37,490 nt of DNA from Nonomuraea antri. Its GTDB lineage: Bacteria > Actinomycetota > Actinomycetes > Streptosporangiales > Streptosporangiaceae. The stretch spans positions 1 to 37,490 of the forward strand of contig NZ_JABCPZ010000093.1 of NCBI RefSeq assembly GCF_013283785.1. Direction: 5' to 3'. Position 1 is the stretch's first letter. Every line of letters starts with the position of its first letter. The notes under the pieces were generated by a model. It saw nothing but the letters and a program-made list of their open reading frames with translations. It was not told the origin of the DNA and ran no database searches. The position numbers and the translations under genes are program-made. Shown here in pieces: positions 24,455 through 33,758 of the stretch.

Positions 24455-24480
24455 GGAACTCAGGCGGGCAGTGAGGCGTT
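24455..24480 (+). promoter_or_regulatory. ECF-type promoter upstream of sigE
   Basis: GGAAC (24455-24459), a 17-base spacer and CGTT (24477-24480, followed by G) match the form recognised by SigE/SigH/SigR-group sigma factors. This suggests that sigE transcribes itself. The leader to GTG 24585 would be about 95 bases. Confidence 0.6.
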
Positions 24481-24584
24481 GCAGGTTTAAACGGGCTTTG
24501 CCGGTCCGGAAGGCAGGCAGTGCGCACGAAGGGACGAAACCAGGCACTATGACGGTAGCGGTGGTCCCAGAGAGAGGAGTTCTG

Positions 24585-25181
24585 GTGGACGAAAGCGACC
24601 ACCAGACCGATACTCCCGTGTCGTCTGACTGGACTCCTCCCACCTGGGAGGAAGTGGTGCGGACACACTCCGCACGCGTGTATCGGCTGGCATACCGGTT
24701 GACCGGCAATGTCCACGATGCCGAGGACCTCACTCAGGAGGTCTTCGTCCGGGTTTTCAGGTCGCTGTCGAGCTACACCCCCGGCACGTTCGAGGGGTGG
24801 CTGCACCGGATCACGACGAACCTCTTCCTCGACATGGCGCGCCGCAAGCAGCGCATCAGGTTCGAGGGGCTGGCCGACGACGCCGCCGAGCGGCTGCGCG
24901 GCCGTGAGCCTTCACCGGCGCAGGCGTTCGACGACGCCCACCTGGAGCCCGACATCCAGGCCGCCCTCGACGCGCTCGCACCCGAGTTCCGGGCCGCGAT
25001 CGTGCTGTGCGACATCGAGGGCCTGTCTTACGAGGAGATCGCGGCCACGCTCGGCGTCAAGCTGGGTACGGTCCGAAGCCGTATTCACCGTGGCCGGGCG
25101 CAGTTGCGGGAGGCGCTCGATCATCGGGCCCCCCGTACTACCCAACTCCCCCCGACCGTGATCCGTGGGGAGGAAGTCTGA
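24585..25181 (+). CDS. sigE: ECF RNA polymerase sigma factor, SigE type
   Basis: 198 residues from GTG 24585, chosen because GAGAGGAG ends 5 bases upstream; ATG 24549 would add 12 residues. Region 2 (HSARVYRLAYRLTGNVHDAE, DLTQEVFVRVFRSL, FEGWLHRITTNLFLDMARRK) binds core polymerase and the -10 element. Region 4 (APEFRAAIVLCDIEGLSYEE, LGVKLGTVRSRIHRGRAQL) binds the -35. It is followed at once by its zinc anti-sigma factor and then htrA, an envelope-stress module as in M. tuberculosis sigE-rseA-htrA. A GGAAC-N17-CGTT promoter upstream suggests positive autoregulation. Confidence 0.92.
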   Translation: MDESDHQTDTPVSSDWTPPTWEEVVRTHSARVYRLAYRLTGNVHDAEDLTQEVFVRVFRSLSSYTPGTFEGWLHRITTNLFLDMARRKQRIRFEGLADDAAERLRGREPSPAQAFDDAHLEPDIQAALDALAPEFRAAIVLCDIEGLSYEEIAATLGVKLGTVRSRIHRGRAQLREALDHRAPRTTQLPPTVIRGEEV

Positions 25182-25182
25182 T

Positions 25183-25701
25183 ATGGCTCATCTTGGAGAA
25201 CGTGTTTCCGCGCTCGTCGACGGCGAGCTCAACCACACCGAACGCGATCGCGCCCTGGCGCACCTGACGTTCTGCGCCGACTGCAGGCGCGAGGTCGAGT
25301 CGATGCGGGCGCTCAAGTCGCGCCTGCGCTCGCTCGACGGGCCCGCCATGCCGGCCGACCTGACGATGTCGCTGCTGCGCATGGCCGAGCCCGGGGGTCC
25401 GCTGCCGCCGAGGGAGCGCCCTTTCCCTTCCCGGACGTTCGGGGGAGTGCCCATCCCAGGGCCGCACACCATCGCCCCCTTGGACAACCGCCCGCGCAGA
25501 GACGCGAGCGGCGGTGGCTCGGGCCCTGGACGCGGTGGTAGAAGGCGCTCGACGTATGTGGCGGTCGGCGTGGTCTCCGCGGCCGTCGCGCTGGGCACCT
25601 TCTTCGCGGCCTCAGGCGTGGGCCAGCAGTCGCCGGCGCCGCCCGTGGAGCTGTTCGAGCCCGGCCACCACTCCAGCGCCCCACGCACCGCCACGCCTTG
25701 A
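25183..25701 (+). CDS. rseA: Zinc-binding anti-sigma factor for SigE (RseA/zf-HC2 type)
   Basis: 172 residues. The N-terminal ZAS domain has His27-x3-Cys31-x2-Cys34 (AHLTFCADCRREVES), the zinc-coordinating pattern of anti-sigma factors that sequester ECF sigma factors. Residues about 65-125 are Pro/Gly/Arg-rich. A likely transmembrane helix follows (YVAVGVVSAAVALGTFFAAS) with a short outer tail, so regulated proteolysis at the membrane is possible. It starts one base after the sigE stop, with GGGGAGGAAG overlapping the end of sigE, indicating stoichiometric co-translation. Confidence 0.9.
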   Translation: MAHLGERVSALVDGELNHTERDRALAHLTFCADCRREVESMRALKSRLRSLDGPAMPADLTMSLLRMAEPGGPLPPRERPFPSRTFGGVPIPGPHTIAPLDNRPRRDASGGGSGPGRGGRRRSTYVAVGVVSAAVALGTFFAASGVGQQSPAPPVELFEPGHHSSAPRTATP

Positions 25702-25749
25702 CCCGGGTCATGCCTGGGATACTCAGTTGGCGTACTCCGCTGCCTTAGG

Positions 25750-25809
25750 GGCATACGATCTGGGTTCGGAATTTGTCTTGGACAAATCGCTTTATGACCC
25801 TCGTATGCC
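25750..25809 (+). promoter_or_regulatory. Nested inverted repeats upstream of htrA
   Basis: GGCATACGA (25750-25758) pairs with TCGTATGCC (25801-25809), GGGT (25762-25765) with ACCC (25797-25800), and ATTTGTC (25771-25777) with GACAAAT (25781-25787) around a TTG loop. All share nearly the same centre (25779). The element could be a regulator-binding dyad or an RNA structure in the rseA-htrA intergenic region. No clear promoter was identified within it. Confidence 0.5.
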
Positions 25810-25856
25810 GCAAGGGCCAGGATTGCGGTGGCCGAGCAAGGAGTGGTGAGACGTAG

Positions 25857-27614
<1,758 letters not shown>

Positions 27615-27635
27615 CCTCGTGCCGTAGAACGCGGA

Positions 27636-27668
27636 CGAGCCCCCCGATCCCACGGATCGGGGGGCTCG
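27636..27668. terminator. Strong bidirectional terminator after htrA
   Basis: CGAGCCCCCCGATCC (27636-27650) pairs perfectly with GGATCGGGGGGCTCG (27654-27668) around CAC, a 15-bp stem followed by CGGTTT. It lies between the convergent htrA and SapA-like genes. Confidence 0.9.
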
Positions 27669-27684
27669 CGGTTTCAGCGGAGGG

Positions 27685-28110
27685 TCAGCCGCAGTGGCTC
27701 CAGCCGCTGGTCCAGCTGAACGGGGCCTCGTCCCACGTGCCGCCCCACTTGACGCACTTGCCGGCCGCCCGCAGCTTCACCGGGCCGGCGTAGTACCGGT
27801 ACTCCTTCGCATCCGACCTGGTCGCGCCGCCCTGCACGGAAAGGGTCGCGCGCATCCAGATCGTCGACACGGTGTGGTTCAGCGTGACGACACAGTTCTC
27901 ACCCGTGCTGCCCTTGTAGGACAGGTAGACGGTGGCCAGCTTGGTGCCGCCCGATGTGAACGGGTGCGAGTCGATCACCCGGAACCCGGAACCACACACC
28001 GCGGCCGGGTCGTACGGGTTCGCGGCGGTGGCGGCCTGCGCGGGCGTCGTGCCCGCCAGCCCGCACGCGATCACACCAGCGGTAAGGAGCAATTTGGCAG
28101 TCTTGCGCAT
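27685..28110 (-). CDS. Secreted spore-associated protein A-like small protein
   Basis: 141 residues. The signal peptide ends near PAQA-A (about residue 27). The mature part has four Cys (39, 73, 119, 140), probably two disulphides, in the pattern VCGSGFRVIDSH, VYLSYKGSTGENCVVTLNHT, YYAGPVKLRAAGKCVKWGG and SHCG. This is very like the SapA (spore-associated protein A) family of streptomycetes, recognised from memory; its molecular function is not established. VIAC at residues 13-16 also fits a lipobox, so lipidation cannot be excluded. GTG 28119 is an alternative start. It interrupts the htrA-tatB neighbourhood on the opposite strand. Confidence 0.75.
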   Translation of the reverse strand: MRKTAKLLLTAGVIACGLAGTTPAQAATAANPYDPAAVCGSGFRVIDSHPFTSGGTKLATVYLSYKGSTGENCVVTLNHTVSTIWMRATLSVQGGATRSDAKEYRYYAGPVKLRAAGKCVKWGGTWDEAPFSWTSGWSHCG

Positions 28111-28375
28111 CTTTCGCACCTTTCGTCGCAGTTGGACCACGTGATCATGACAGGGCACCTTGGGCAGGTGGTTGAACGCGCGGCGAACACGGAGCGAATG
28201 CCACCCGAAGCCGGGAGATGCCCGTTTTGCCCGACGGGGCCGGGAGTCCCGCCCAGGCCGGACCGGTGCCGGATGGTATGACCAGGCTGGGACGACCGAC
28301 CAACCCCCGATAGCCCTTAGTCTGTGGATAGGCCGGGGTTGTCCTCGGGCGGTAAGACTGCGGTAGGAGCTCACG

Positions 28376-28741
28376 GTGTTCGGACTTGGCTGGTGGGAGA
28401 TCTGCGCGCTGATCGTCATCGCGCTGCTGGTCTTCGGTCCGGAAAAGTTGCCTCAGGCCGCCGCGCAGGCGGGCAAGGCGCTGCGCAACGTGCGCCGGAT
28501 GGCCAACAACGCCCGCGACGACCTGCGGGCCGGGCTCGGGCCGGAGTTCTCCAACTTCGATCCGGCCGACCTCAATCCGAAGAACTTCGTCCGCAAGCAC
28601 CTGCTCGACGACATCGAGAAAGACTGGAACGGCGACAAGGCGCCCGAGCTGGAGCCGGCCACGACCGCGCCGTACGCCTCTGAGCCTGAAGATCGGCTCG
28701 GGTATGGAGAAATCCCGCCGTACGACTCGGAAGCCACCTGA
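28376..28741 (+). CDS. tatB: Sec-independent (Tat) translocase subunit TatB
   Basis: 121 residues. The N-terminal membrane helix and hinge are typical (MFGLGWWEICALIVIALLVF, GPEKLP), followed by an amphipathic helix (AAQAGKALRNVRRMANNARD) and a polar tail. TatB, with TatC, forms the receptor for twin-arginine signal peptides; at least two proteins encoded here (M60 peptidase, binding protein) use that route. GTG 28376 is preceded by TAGGAG. The 265-base gap before it holds a possible -10 TAGTCT at 28318-28323 and nothing else I can name. Confidence 0.9.
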   Translation: MFGLGWWEICALIVIALLVFGPEKLPQAAAQAGKALRNVRRMANNARDDLRAGLGPEFSNFDPADLNPKNFVRKHLLDDIEKDWNGDKAPELEPATTAPYASEPEDRLGYGEIPPYDSEAT

Positions 28742-28817
28742 GCGGCCGTCTCACGGCCATTCGCGCGCATTTCCACCCGGGGCCACGACCCCGGCGATGC
28801 GCCCCCGACATGACGAA

Positions 28818-28846
28818 GGGTCCGCACCGGACGACGGTGCGGGCCC
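28818..28846. terminator. Terminator between convergent tatB and mrp
   Basis: GGGTCCGCACC (28818-28828) pairs with GGTGCGGGCCC (28836-28846) with one G-T wobble and a 7-base loop, followed by TCTT. It could serve both genes. Confidence 0.8.
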
Positions 28847-28857
28847 TCTTCGCGTTC

Positions 28858-29997
28858 TCAGCCCCGGTTCGGGGCCAGCCCGAGCTGCAGGCCCTTCAGG
28901 CTGGAAGAGCGCTTGCTCAGCCCGGCGGCGATCTTCCTGAGCTCGGCCGCAGCGGGCGAGTCGGGCTCGGTGAGCACCAGCGGCTTGCCCTCGTCGCCGC
29001 CCTCGCGCAGCCGCATGTCCAGCGGCACCTGCCCGAGCAGCGGCACCCGCGCGCCCAGCGTGCGAGTGAGCGCGTCGGCGACGGTCTGGCCGCCGCCCTC
29101 GCCGAACACGGCGATGCGCTCGTCGCAGTGCGGGCAGGGCAGCCAGGCCATGTTCTCGATCACGCCGGCGATCTGCTGGTGGGTCTGCGCGGCGATCGAG
29201 CCGGCCCGCTCGGCCACCTCGGCGGCCGCCTGCTGCGGGGTGGTGACGACCAGGATCTCGGCGCCGGGCAGCCGCTGGGCGACGGAGATCGCGATGTCGC
29301 CGGTGCCCGGCGGCAGGTCGAGCAGCAGGACGTCGAGGTCGCCCCAGTAGACGTCGGCAAGGAACTGGTGCAGCGCGCGGTCGAGCATCGGCCCGCGCCA
29401 GACGACCGGCGTGTTGCCCTCGGGCTTGAACATGCCGACCGAGATCACCTTGATGTCATGCGCCATCGGCGGCATGATCATGTCCTCGACCTTGGTCGGG
29501 CGCTCGGCGGCGCCCAGCATGCGCGGGATGCTGTGGCCGTAGATGTCGGCGTCGACGATGCCGACCTTCATGCCGCCGGCGGCCATGGCCGCGGCCAGGT
29601 TGACCGTCACGGAGGACTTGCCGACGCCGCCCTTGCCGCTGGCCACCGCGAAGACGCGGGTCAGCGAGCCCGGCTGGTTGAAGGGGATCTCCTTCTCCGG
29701 GCCGCGGTCGCCGCGCAGCGTGGTCTGCAGCGTCTTGCGCTGCTCGGCGCTCATCACGTCGAGCTCGATCTGGACGCCGGTGACACCGTCGAGCTTGGAG
29801 ACCGCGTTGGTGACGTCGCGGCGGATGGTGTCCTTCATGGGACACCCGGCCACGGTCAGGTAGACGCCCACACGCACCGCGCCGTCGGCGGCGATGTCGA
29901 CGTTCTTGACCATGCCGAGGTCGGTGATGGGCCGACGGATCTCGGGGTCGATGACGGTGGCGAGGGCGGCCTGCACTTGATCCTGGGTTGGTGCCAT
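28858..29997 (-). CDS. mrp: Mrp/NBP35-family iron-sulfur cluster carrier ATPase
   Basis: 379 residues. An N-terminal MIP18/DUF59 domain (DPEIRRPITDLGMV, with Cys52 in TVAGCPMKD) is joined to a ParA/MinD-like P-loop ATPase: SGKGGVGKSS at 120-129, VDADIYGHSIPRMLG, LLLDLPPGTGDI. The CPHC pair at Cys288/Cys291 is the cluster-binding site of ApbC/Nbp35 proteins. It should carry Fe-S clusters to apo-proteins in the cytoplasm. The start at ATG 29997 is forced by an in-frame TAA at 30033-30031 with no other start codon between. The strong AAGGAGGG lies unusually far upstream, separated from the ATG by a hairpin. Confidence 0.92.
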   Translation of the reverse strand: MAPTQDQVQAALATVIDPEIRRPITDLGMVKNVDIAADGAVRVGVYLTVAGCPMKDTIRRDVTNAVSKLDGVTGVQIELDVMSAEQRKTLQTTLRGDRGPEKEIPFNQPGSLTRVFAVASGKGGVGKSSVTVNLAAAMAAGGMKVGIVDADIYGHSIPRMLGAAERPTKVEDMIMPPMAHDIKVISVGMFKPEGNTPVVWRGPMLDRALHQFLADVYWGDLDVLLLDLPPGTGDIAISVAQRLPGAEILVVTTPQQAAAEVAERAGSIAAQTHQQIAGVIENMAWLPCPHCDERIAVFGEGGGQTVADALTRTLGARVPLLGQVPLDMRLREGGDEGKPLVLTEPDSPAAAELRKIAAGLSKRSSSLKGLQLGLAPNRG

Positions 29998-30006
29998 CGA
30001 AGTCTC

Positions 30007-30030
30007 GGCACGAGCGCGTGCCGTCCCTCC
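30007..30030 (-). promoter_or_regulatory. Shine-Dalgarno and hairpin in the mrp leader
   Basis: GGAGGG on the minus strand (30030-30025) is followed by the stem GGCACG/CGTGCC (30022-30017 with 30012-30007, loop of 4), then 9 bases to ATG 29997. Unfolded spacing is 27 bases; with the hairpin folded it is effectively 11. The hairpin may therefore be needed for efficient initiation. Confidence 0.45.
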
Positions 30031-30140
30031 TTAGTCGGTATGTCGGAGCGGCGCGAAGCGCCGGTGAGGATGCCCCTCCATGGTATGAACCAGGTCGGGA
30101 GCCCGGTTAATCCATCCTGTTAGGTGTCTGTGCAACGAAC

Positions 30141-30146
30141 TAAGGT
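30141..30146 (+). promoter_or_regulatory. -10 element of the MarR-family gene
   Basis: TAAGGT ends 6 bases before GTG 30153, with no Shine-Dalgarno sequence, so the message is probably leaderless. Confidence 0.5.
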
Positions 30147-30152
30147 TACTCC

Positions 30153-30635
30153 GTGACTCTTCTGCGCGACGAGGGCCTCACGGTCGAGGAACTGGCGGTC
30201 TGGCGGATGCTCCAGCGTGTCCAGGTGCGCATCGCCAGGCACCTGGAGACCGAGCTGCTGCTCACCCACGGCCTGCCGCTGGCCTCGTACGAGGTGCTGG
30301 TCCAACTGGCCGAGGCGCCCGACCGCAGGCTGCGCATGAACGATCTCGCCGGGCGTGTCCTGCTCTCGCGCAGCGGGCTGACCAGGCTGATCGACCGGCT
30401 GCAGCGCGACGGCCTGGTCTCGCGCGAGGCGTGCCCGAGCGACGCCCGCGGCCTGTACGCGGTGCTGACCGACCGGGGCGCCGACCGCCTGGCCGAGGCC
30501 AACCCGACCTACCTGCGCGGGATCAAGTCCCAGTTCCTCGACCTGCTCGACGCCGCCGACCTCGGCCAGGTGCGCGAGATGCTGGCCAAGCTCGACCTCA
30601 CCGGTGCTCCCTCTGCCGCTCCTGTTGATCCTTGA
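30153..30635 (+). CDS. MarR-family transcriptional regulator
   Basis: 160 residues. Winged helix-turn-helix: LASYEVLVQLAEAPDRRLRM, NDLAGRVLLSRSGLTRLIDR and the wing RDGLVSREACPSDARGLYAV, with flanking dimerisation helices. MarR proteins are cytoplasmic dimeric repressors, often released by small aromatic ligands; target and ligand are unknown here. It is divergent from mrp. Its last 38 bp overlap the convergent DUF1003 gene. Confidence 0.9.
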   Translation: MTLLRDEGLTVEELAVWRMLQRVQVRIARHLETELLLTHGLPLASYEVLVQLAEAPDRRLRMNDLAGRVLLSRSGLTRLIDRLQRDGLVSREACPSDARGLYAVLTDRGADRLAEANPTYLRGIKSQFLDLLDAADLGQVREMLAKLDLTGAPSAAPVDP

Positions 30636-31086
30636 GCTCGTCGAGCAGCCTGCCGAGCTCCGAGCGCAGGTAGTCGCGCGTGGCGACCTCGCTCAGCGCC
30701 AGCCGCAGCCCGGCGATCTCCCTGGTCAGGTACTCGATCTCGGCCTGGTTCCTGTCGGCCGCCTCGCGGTCCTGCTCGTACTGGATGCGGTCCCTGTCGT
30801 CCTGCCGGTTCTGCGCGAGCAGGATCAGCGGGGCGGCGTACGAGGCCTGCAACGACAACATCAACGTCAGGAAGATGAACGGGTACGGGTCGAACTTCAG
30901 CGGCGCCGGGGCCGCCACGTTCCAGGTCACCCAGACCGCCACGAACACCGTCATGTACACCAGGAACCTGGCGGTGCCCAGGAAGCGGGCGATGCGCTCG
31001 GACAGCCGGCCGAAGGCCTCGGGATCGTAGTGCGGGCGCAGCGAGCGGCGCAGCGCGCGCGGCTGGTCCAGGCGGTCGGCTGTCAC
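30598..31086 (-). CDS. DUF1003 family membrane protein
   Basis: 162 residues. Two membrane helices (FLVYMTVFVAVWVTWNVAAP and FIFLTLMLSLQASYAAPLIL) joined by the conserved FDPYP turn, then LLAQNRQDDRDR and a coiled-coil tail. This is the DUF1003 layout; function unknown. The GTG start overlaps the stop of the upstream PRC/MgtE_N/CBS gene by 4 bases, so the two are co-expressed and may act together in the membrane. Confidence 0.9.
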   Translation of the reverse strand: MTADRLDQPRALRRSLRPHYDPEAFGRLSERIARFLGTARFLVYMTVFVAVWVTWNVAAPAPLKFDPYPFIFLTLMLSLQASYAAPLILLAQNRQDDRDRIQYEQDREAADRNQAEIEYLTREIAGLRLALSEVATRDYLRSELGRLLDELKDQQERQREHR

Positions 31087-32288
31087 GGGCGGTCCCCCTC
31101 GCGCCAGTCCTCCGGCAGCAGATGGTCGAGTACGTCGTCCACGGTCACGGCCCCGACCAGGCGGCCCAGCTCGTCCACCACGGGCGCCGCGACCAGGTTG
31201 TAGTTGGCCAGGTAGGACGTCACCTCGGGCAGCGTCCGCTCCGGCCTGATCGGGTCGATGGACGGATCGAGCACCCCGCCGAGCAGCGTGGACGGCGGCT
31301 CGCGCAGCAACCGCTGGAAGTGCGAGACGCCCAGGTACGTGCCCGTCGGCGTCTCCGTCGGCGGCCGGGTGACGTACACCTGGGCGGCCACGGCCGGGGT
31401 CAGGTCCTTGAGCCTGATGTGGGCCAGCGCCTCGGCCACCGTGGCGCTGGGCGGCAGGATCACCGGCTCGCTGGTCATCAGGCCGCCCGCGGTGTCGTCG
31501 GCGTAGGTGAGCAGGCGGCGCACCGGCGCGGCCTCGCCCGGCTCCATCAGCGCGAGCAGCTCGGCGGCCTGCTCGTCGGGCAGGTCGTGCAGCAGGTCGG
31601 CGGCGTCGTCGGGGCCCATCTCCTCCAGCACGTCGGCCGCGCGCTCCGGCTCCAGCGTGCCCAGGATGCCGATCTGGTCGCTGGGCGGCAGCTCTTCCAG
31701 CACGTCGGCGAGCCGGTCGTCGTTGAGCGCGCGGGCGATCTCGATGCGCCGCTTGGCGGGCAGCTCGTGCAGCGCGCTGGCCATGTCGGCGGCCCGGAGC
31801 GACTCGAACGCGGCGATCAGCCCGGCCGCGCCCTGGTCCTTCTGCAGCGTGTCGAATCCGGCGACCTCGCGCCAGTCGACCGTCCTGGTCTCGCGCCTGC
31901 GCCTGCCCTTGTACGCGGCCACCCGGGTGATCTCCCAGGTCGAGGTCCTGGTCTCCTCCATGGCCACGTCGTAGACGGTCATGTCCTGGCCGTCGATGCG
32001 TACCTTGAGGTCCAGCATCTGGCCGATGGCCAGCGTCTCCGTGGCCCGCTGCTCGAACCTGCGCATGTTCAGCCGGCCGGTGAAGACGACGGCGCCCGGC
32101 TCGATGCGGCGGACGCGGGTGATGGGCAGGAACACGCGCCGGCGCGGCTGCACCTCCACGACCAGGCCGTGCACGTTCGGCGGCCGGCTGATGCGCAGGC
32201 CGACCACGACGTCCCTGACGCGGCCGATCTGGTCGCCCGCGGGGTCGAAGACCGGGGTGCCCGCCAGGCGGGCCACGAAGATCTTCAC
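31083..32288 (-). CDS. PRC-barrel, MgtE_N and CBS domain protein (magnesium transporter-like regulator without channel)
   Basis: 401 residues. Domain order: PRC-barrel-like start (VARLAGTPVFDPAGDQIGRV); MgtE_N superhelix at about 150-265 (AADMASALHELPAKRRIEIA, RLADVLEELP, ERAADVLEEMGPDDAADLLHDL); CBS pair at about 275-395 (MTSEPVILPPSATVAEALAH, VDELGRLVGAVTVDDVLDHL). The MgtE transmembrane part is absent, so it may sense Mg or nucleotides and act on a partner, possibly DUF1003, with which it overlaps by 4 bases. TAGCCT (32300-32295, minus strand) ends 6 bases before GTG 32288, suggesting a leaderless message. Confidence 0.88.
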   Translation of the reverse strand: MKIFVARLAGTPVFDPAGDQIGRVRDVVVGLRISRPPNVHGLVVEVQPRRRVFLPITRVRRIEPGAVVFTGRLNMRRFEQRATETLAIGQMLDLKVRIDGQDMTVYDVAMEETRTSTWEITRVAAYKGRRRRETRTVDWREVAGFDTLQKDQGAAGLIAAFESLRAADMASALHELPAKRRIEIARALNDDRLADVLEELPPSDQIGILGTLEPERAADVLEEMGPDDAADLLHDLPDEQAAELLALMEPGEAAPVRRLLTYADDTAGGLMTSEPVILPPSATVAEALAHIRLKDLTPAVAAQVYVTRPPTETPTGTYLGVSHFQRLLREPPSTLLGGVLDPSIDPIRPERTLPEVTSYLANYNLVAAPVVDELGRLVGAVTVDDVLDHLLPEDWREGDRP

Positions 32289-32384
32289 CTCAGCAGGCTA
32301 ACAGCGCCGTCACATTGCGCCGGGGACGCCCGGCGTGTCAGTATCCAACCTGTTAAACGGTAATTACCTCCCAGGTGGTGTGTG

Positions 32385-33344
32385 ATGAGGTATGTCGGTC
32401 TCGTGCTGGCATTCGTGTCCTCGTGTTGTTTCGCGTTCTCCGGACCGATGGCCAAGTACCTCATCGCGGCGGGCCTGGAGCCCATCGAGGCGGTCTGGAC
32501 CCGCATGGCGGGCGCCGGGCTGCTGCTGATGGCCGTGCTGGCCGTCTTCAGGCCGCGGGCCCTGCGCATCCCCAGGTCCAAGTGGCCGTTCTTCGGGCTG
32601 TTCGCGCTCGTGGGCGTGGCCGGGGTGCAGTCGCTGTACTTCGTGGCCATCACGATGCTGCCGGTCGGGATCGCGCTGCTGCTGGAGTTCATGGCGCCGG
32701 TGATGGTGGTCGTCTGGGTGCGGTTCGTCCGCAAGGTGCACCTGCCTCGGGCCGCCTACATCGGCGCGGTGGCGGCCGTGGCCGGGCTCGGGATCGTCGT
32801 CGAGGCGTGGCAGGGCATCAGCCTGAACGCGCTGGGCCTGCTGCTCGGCCTGGTGGCCGGGGCGTGCTGCGCCGGCTACTTCCTGATGGCCGACAGCCTG
32901 GGCGAAGGGCTCGACCCGCTCGGCCTGGTCGCCTGGGGCATGACCGGCGCGGCGGTGATCCTGCTGCCGTTCGCCCGCCCGTGGAACATCCCCTGGCAGG
33001 CGTTCACCGCCACGACCGCGCCTTCTGAGACCGGCGGGGTGGTGCTGCCGGTGTTCGTGGCGTACCTGATCATGGTGGTGGTCGCGACGGTGATCGCGTA
33101 CATCCTGGGCATCAACGCGGTGCGCAGGCTGTCGGCCGCGGTCGGCGCGACGGTGGCCACGCTGGAGGTCATCGGCGGGACGCTCGTCGCCTGGGGCTTC
33201 GTGGGGGAGACGCTGGGCGTCTTCCAGGTCATCGGCGGCCTGCTCGTGCTGGCCGGGGCCGTGCTGGCGCAGACCGCGACCCCCGCCGAGCAGCCCGACC
33301 CCGCCTCCGTCTCCGCCTCGACCGAGCCGGTACGGGTGAGCTGA
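32385..33344 (+). CDS. EamA/DMT-family transporter
   Basis: 319 residues from ATG 32385 (AGGTGG 6 bases upstream; GTG 32382 is one codon earlier). About ten hydrophobic helices form two EamA repeats: FAFSGPMAKYLIAAGLEPIE, VGIALLLEFMAPVMVVVWVR in the first half and AYILGINAVRRLSAAVGATV, LEVIGGTLVAWGFVGETLG in the second. Members export amino acids or other metabolites, or drugs; the substrate is not predictable. It ends five bases before the stop of the convergent small gene at 33350. Confidence 0.9.
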   Translation: MRYVGLVLAFVSSCCFAFSGPMAKYLIAAGLEPIEAVWTRMAGAGLLLMAVLAVFRPRALRIPRSKWPFFGLFALVGVAGVQSLYFVAITMLPVGIALLLEFMAPVMVVVWVRFVRKVHLPRAAYIGAVAAVAGLGIVVEAWQGISLNALGLLLGLVAGACCAGYFLMADSLGEGLDPLGLVAWGMTGAAVILLPFARPWNIPWQAFTATTAPSETGGVVLPVFVAYLIMVVVATVIAYILGINAVRRLSAAVGATVATLEVIGGTLVAWGFVGETLGVFQVIGGLLVLAGAVLAQTATPAEQPDPASVSASTEPVRVS

Positions 33345-33349
33345 CGGCC

Positions 33350-33718
33350 TCAGCCGGGCAGGGCCAGGCGGAAGACGGTGGAGCCGGCGGCCCAGCGCTC
33401 GGTCAGGTGCTCGCTGTCGGCGGCGTTGAGCCGGTCCTTGGCCAGCGCGGCCACCGCCTCGGGCGCGGCCGCCTGGTCGACCACGGTGACGTCGGCGTCG
33501 AAGCCCGCCAGCATGGCGCCGTTGTCCTTGCTGCGCAGCGTCACGTGGACCCGGCCCATGGACTCGAGCCCGGGCAACTCCTGCTCCTCGCCGCCGCCGA
33601 CCAGGTAGATCGCGCCGTCGTGGAAGGTGTGCCAGGCCAGGCGGGGCCGGTCGAGGGTGAGCCAGAGCACGCCGGACTTCTTGGCGCCCTCCTGGATGGC
33701 CGCGGTGTCGTCGCTCAC
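33350..33718 (-). CDS. Conserved-looking hypothetical protein, about 122 residues
   Basis: The product begins SDDTAAIQEGAKKSGVLWLT and contains LAWHTFHDGAIYLVGGGEEQ and VTLRSKDNGAMLAGF, a mixed beta pattern reminiscent of pyridoxamine-oxidase-like or flavin-fold small proteins; I cannot assign it. There is no signal peptide or membrane segment. GTG 33718 is chosen because TACAGT (33731-33726, minus strand) ends 7 bases upstream; the frame stays open further but has no supporting signal. It is divergent from the CitE-like gene, with tandem repeats between them. Confidence 0.65.
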   Translation of the reverse strand: MSDDTAAIQEGAKKSGVLWLTLDRPRLAWHTFHDGAIYLVGGGEEQELPGLESMGRVHVTLRSKDNGAMLAGFDADVTVVDQAAAPEAVAALAKDRLNAADSEHLTERWAAGSTVFRLALPG

Positions 33719-33725
33719 AGCCTCG

Positions 33726-33731
33726 ACTGTA
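33726..33731 (-). promoter_or_regulatory. -10 element of the 33718 gene
   Basis: TACAGT on the minus strand ends 7 bases before GTG 33718, with no clear Shine-Dalgarno sequence. Confidence 0.45.
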
Positions 33732-33758
33732 ACGCCGATCCGCCGGGCGATCGAAGCA

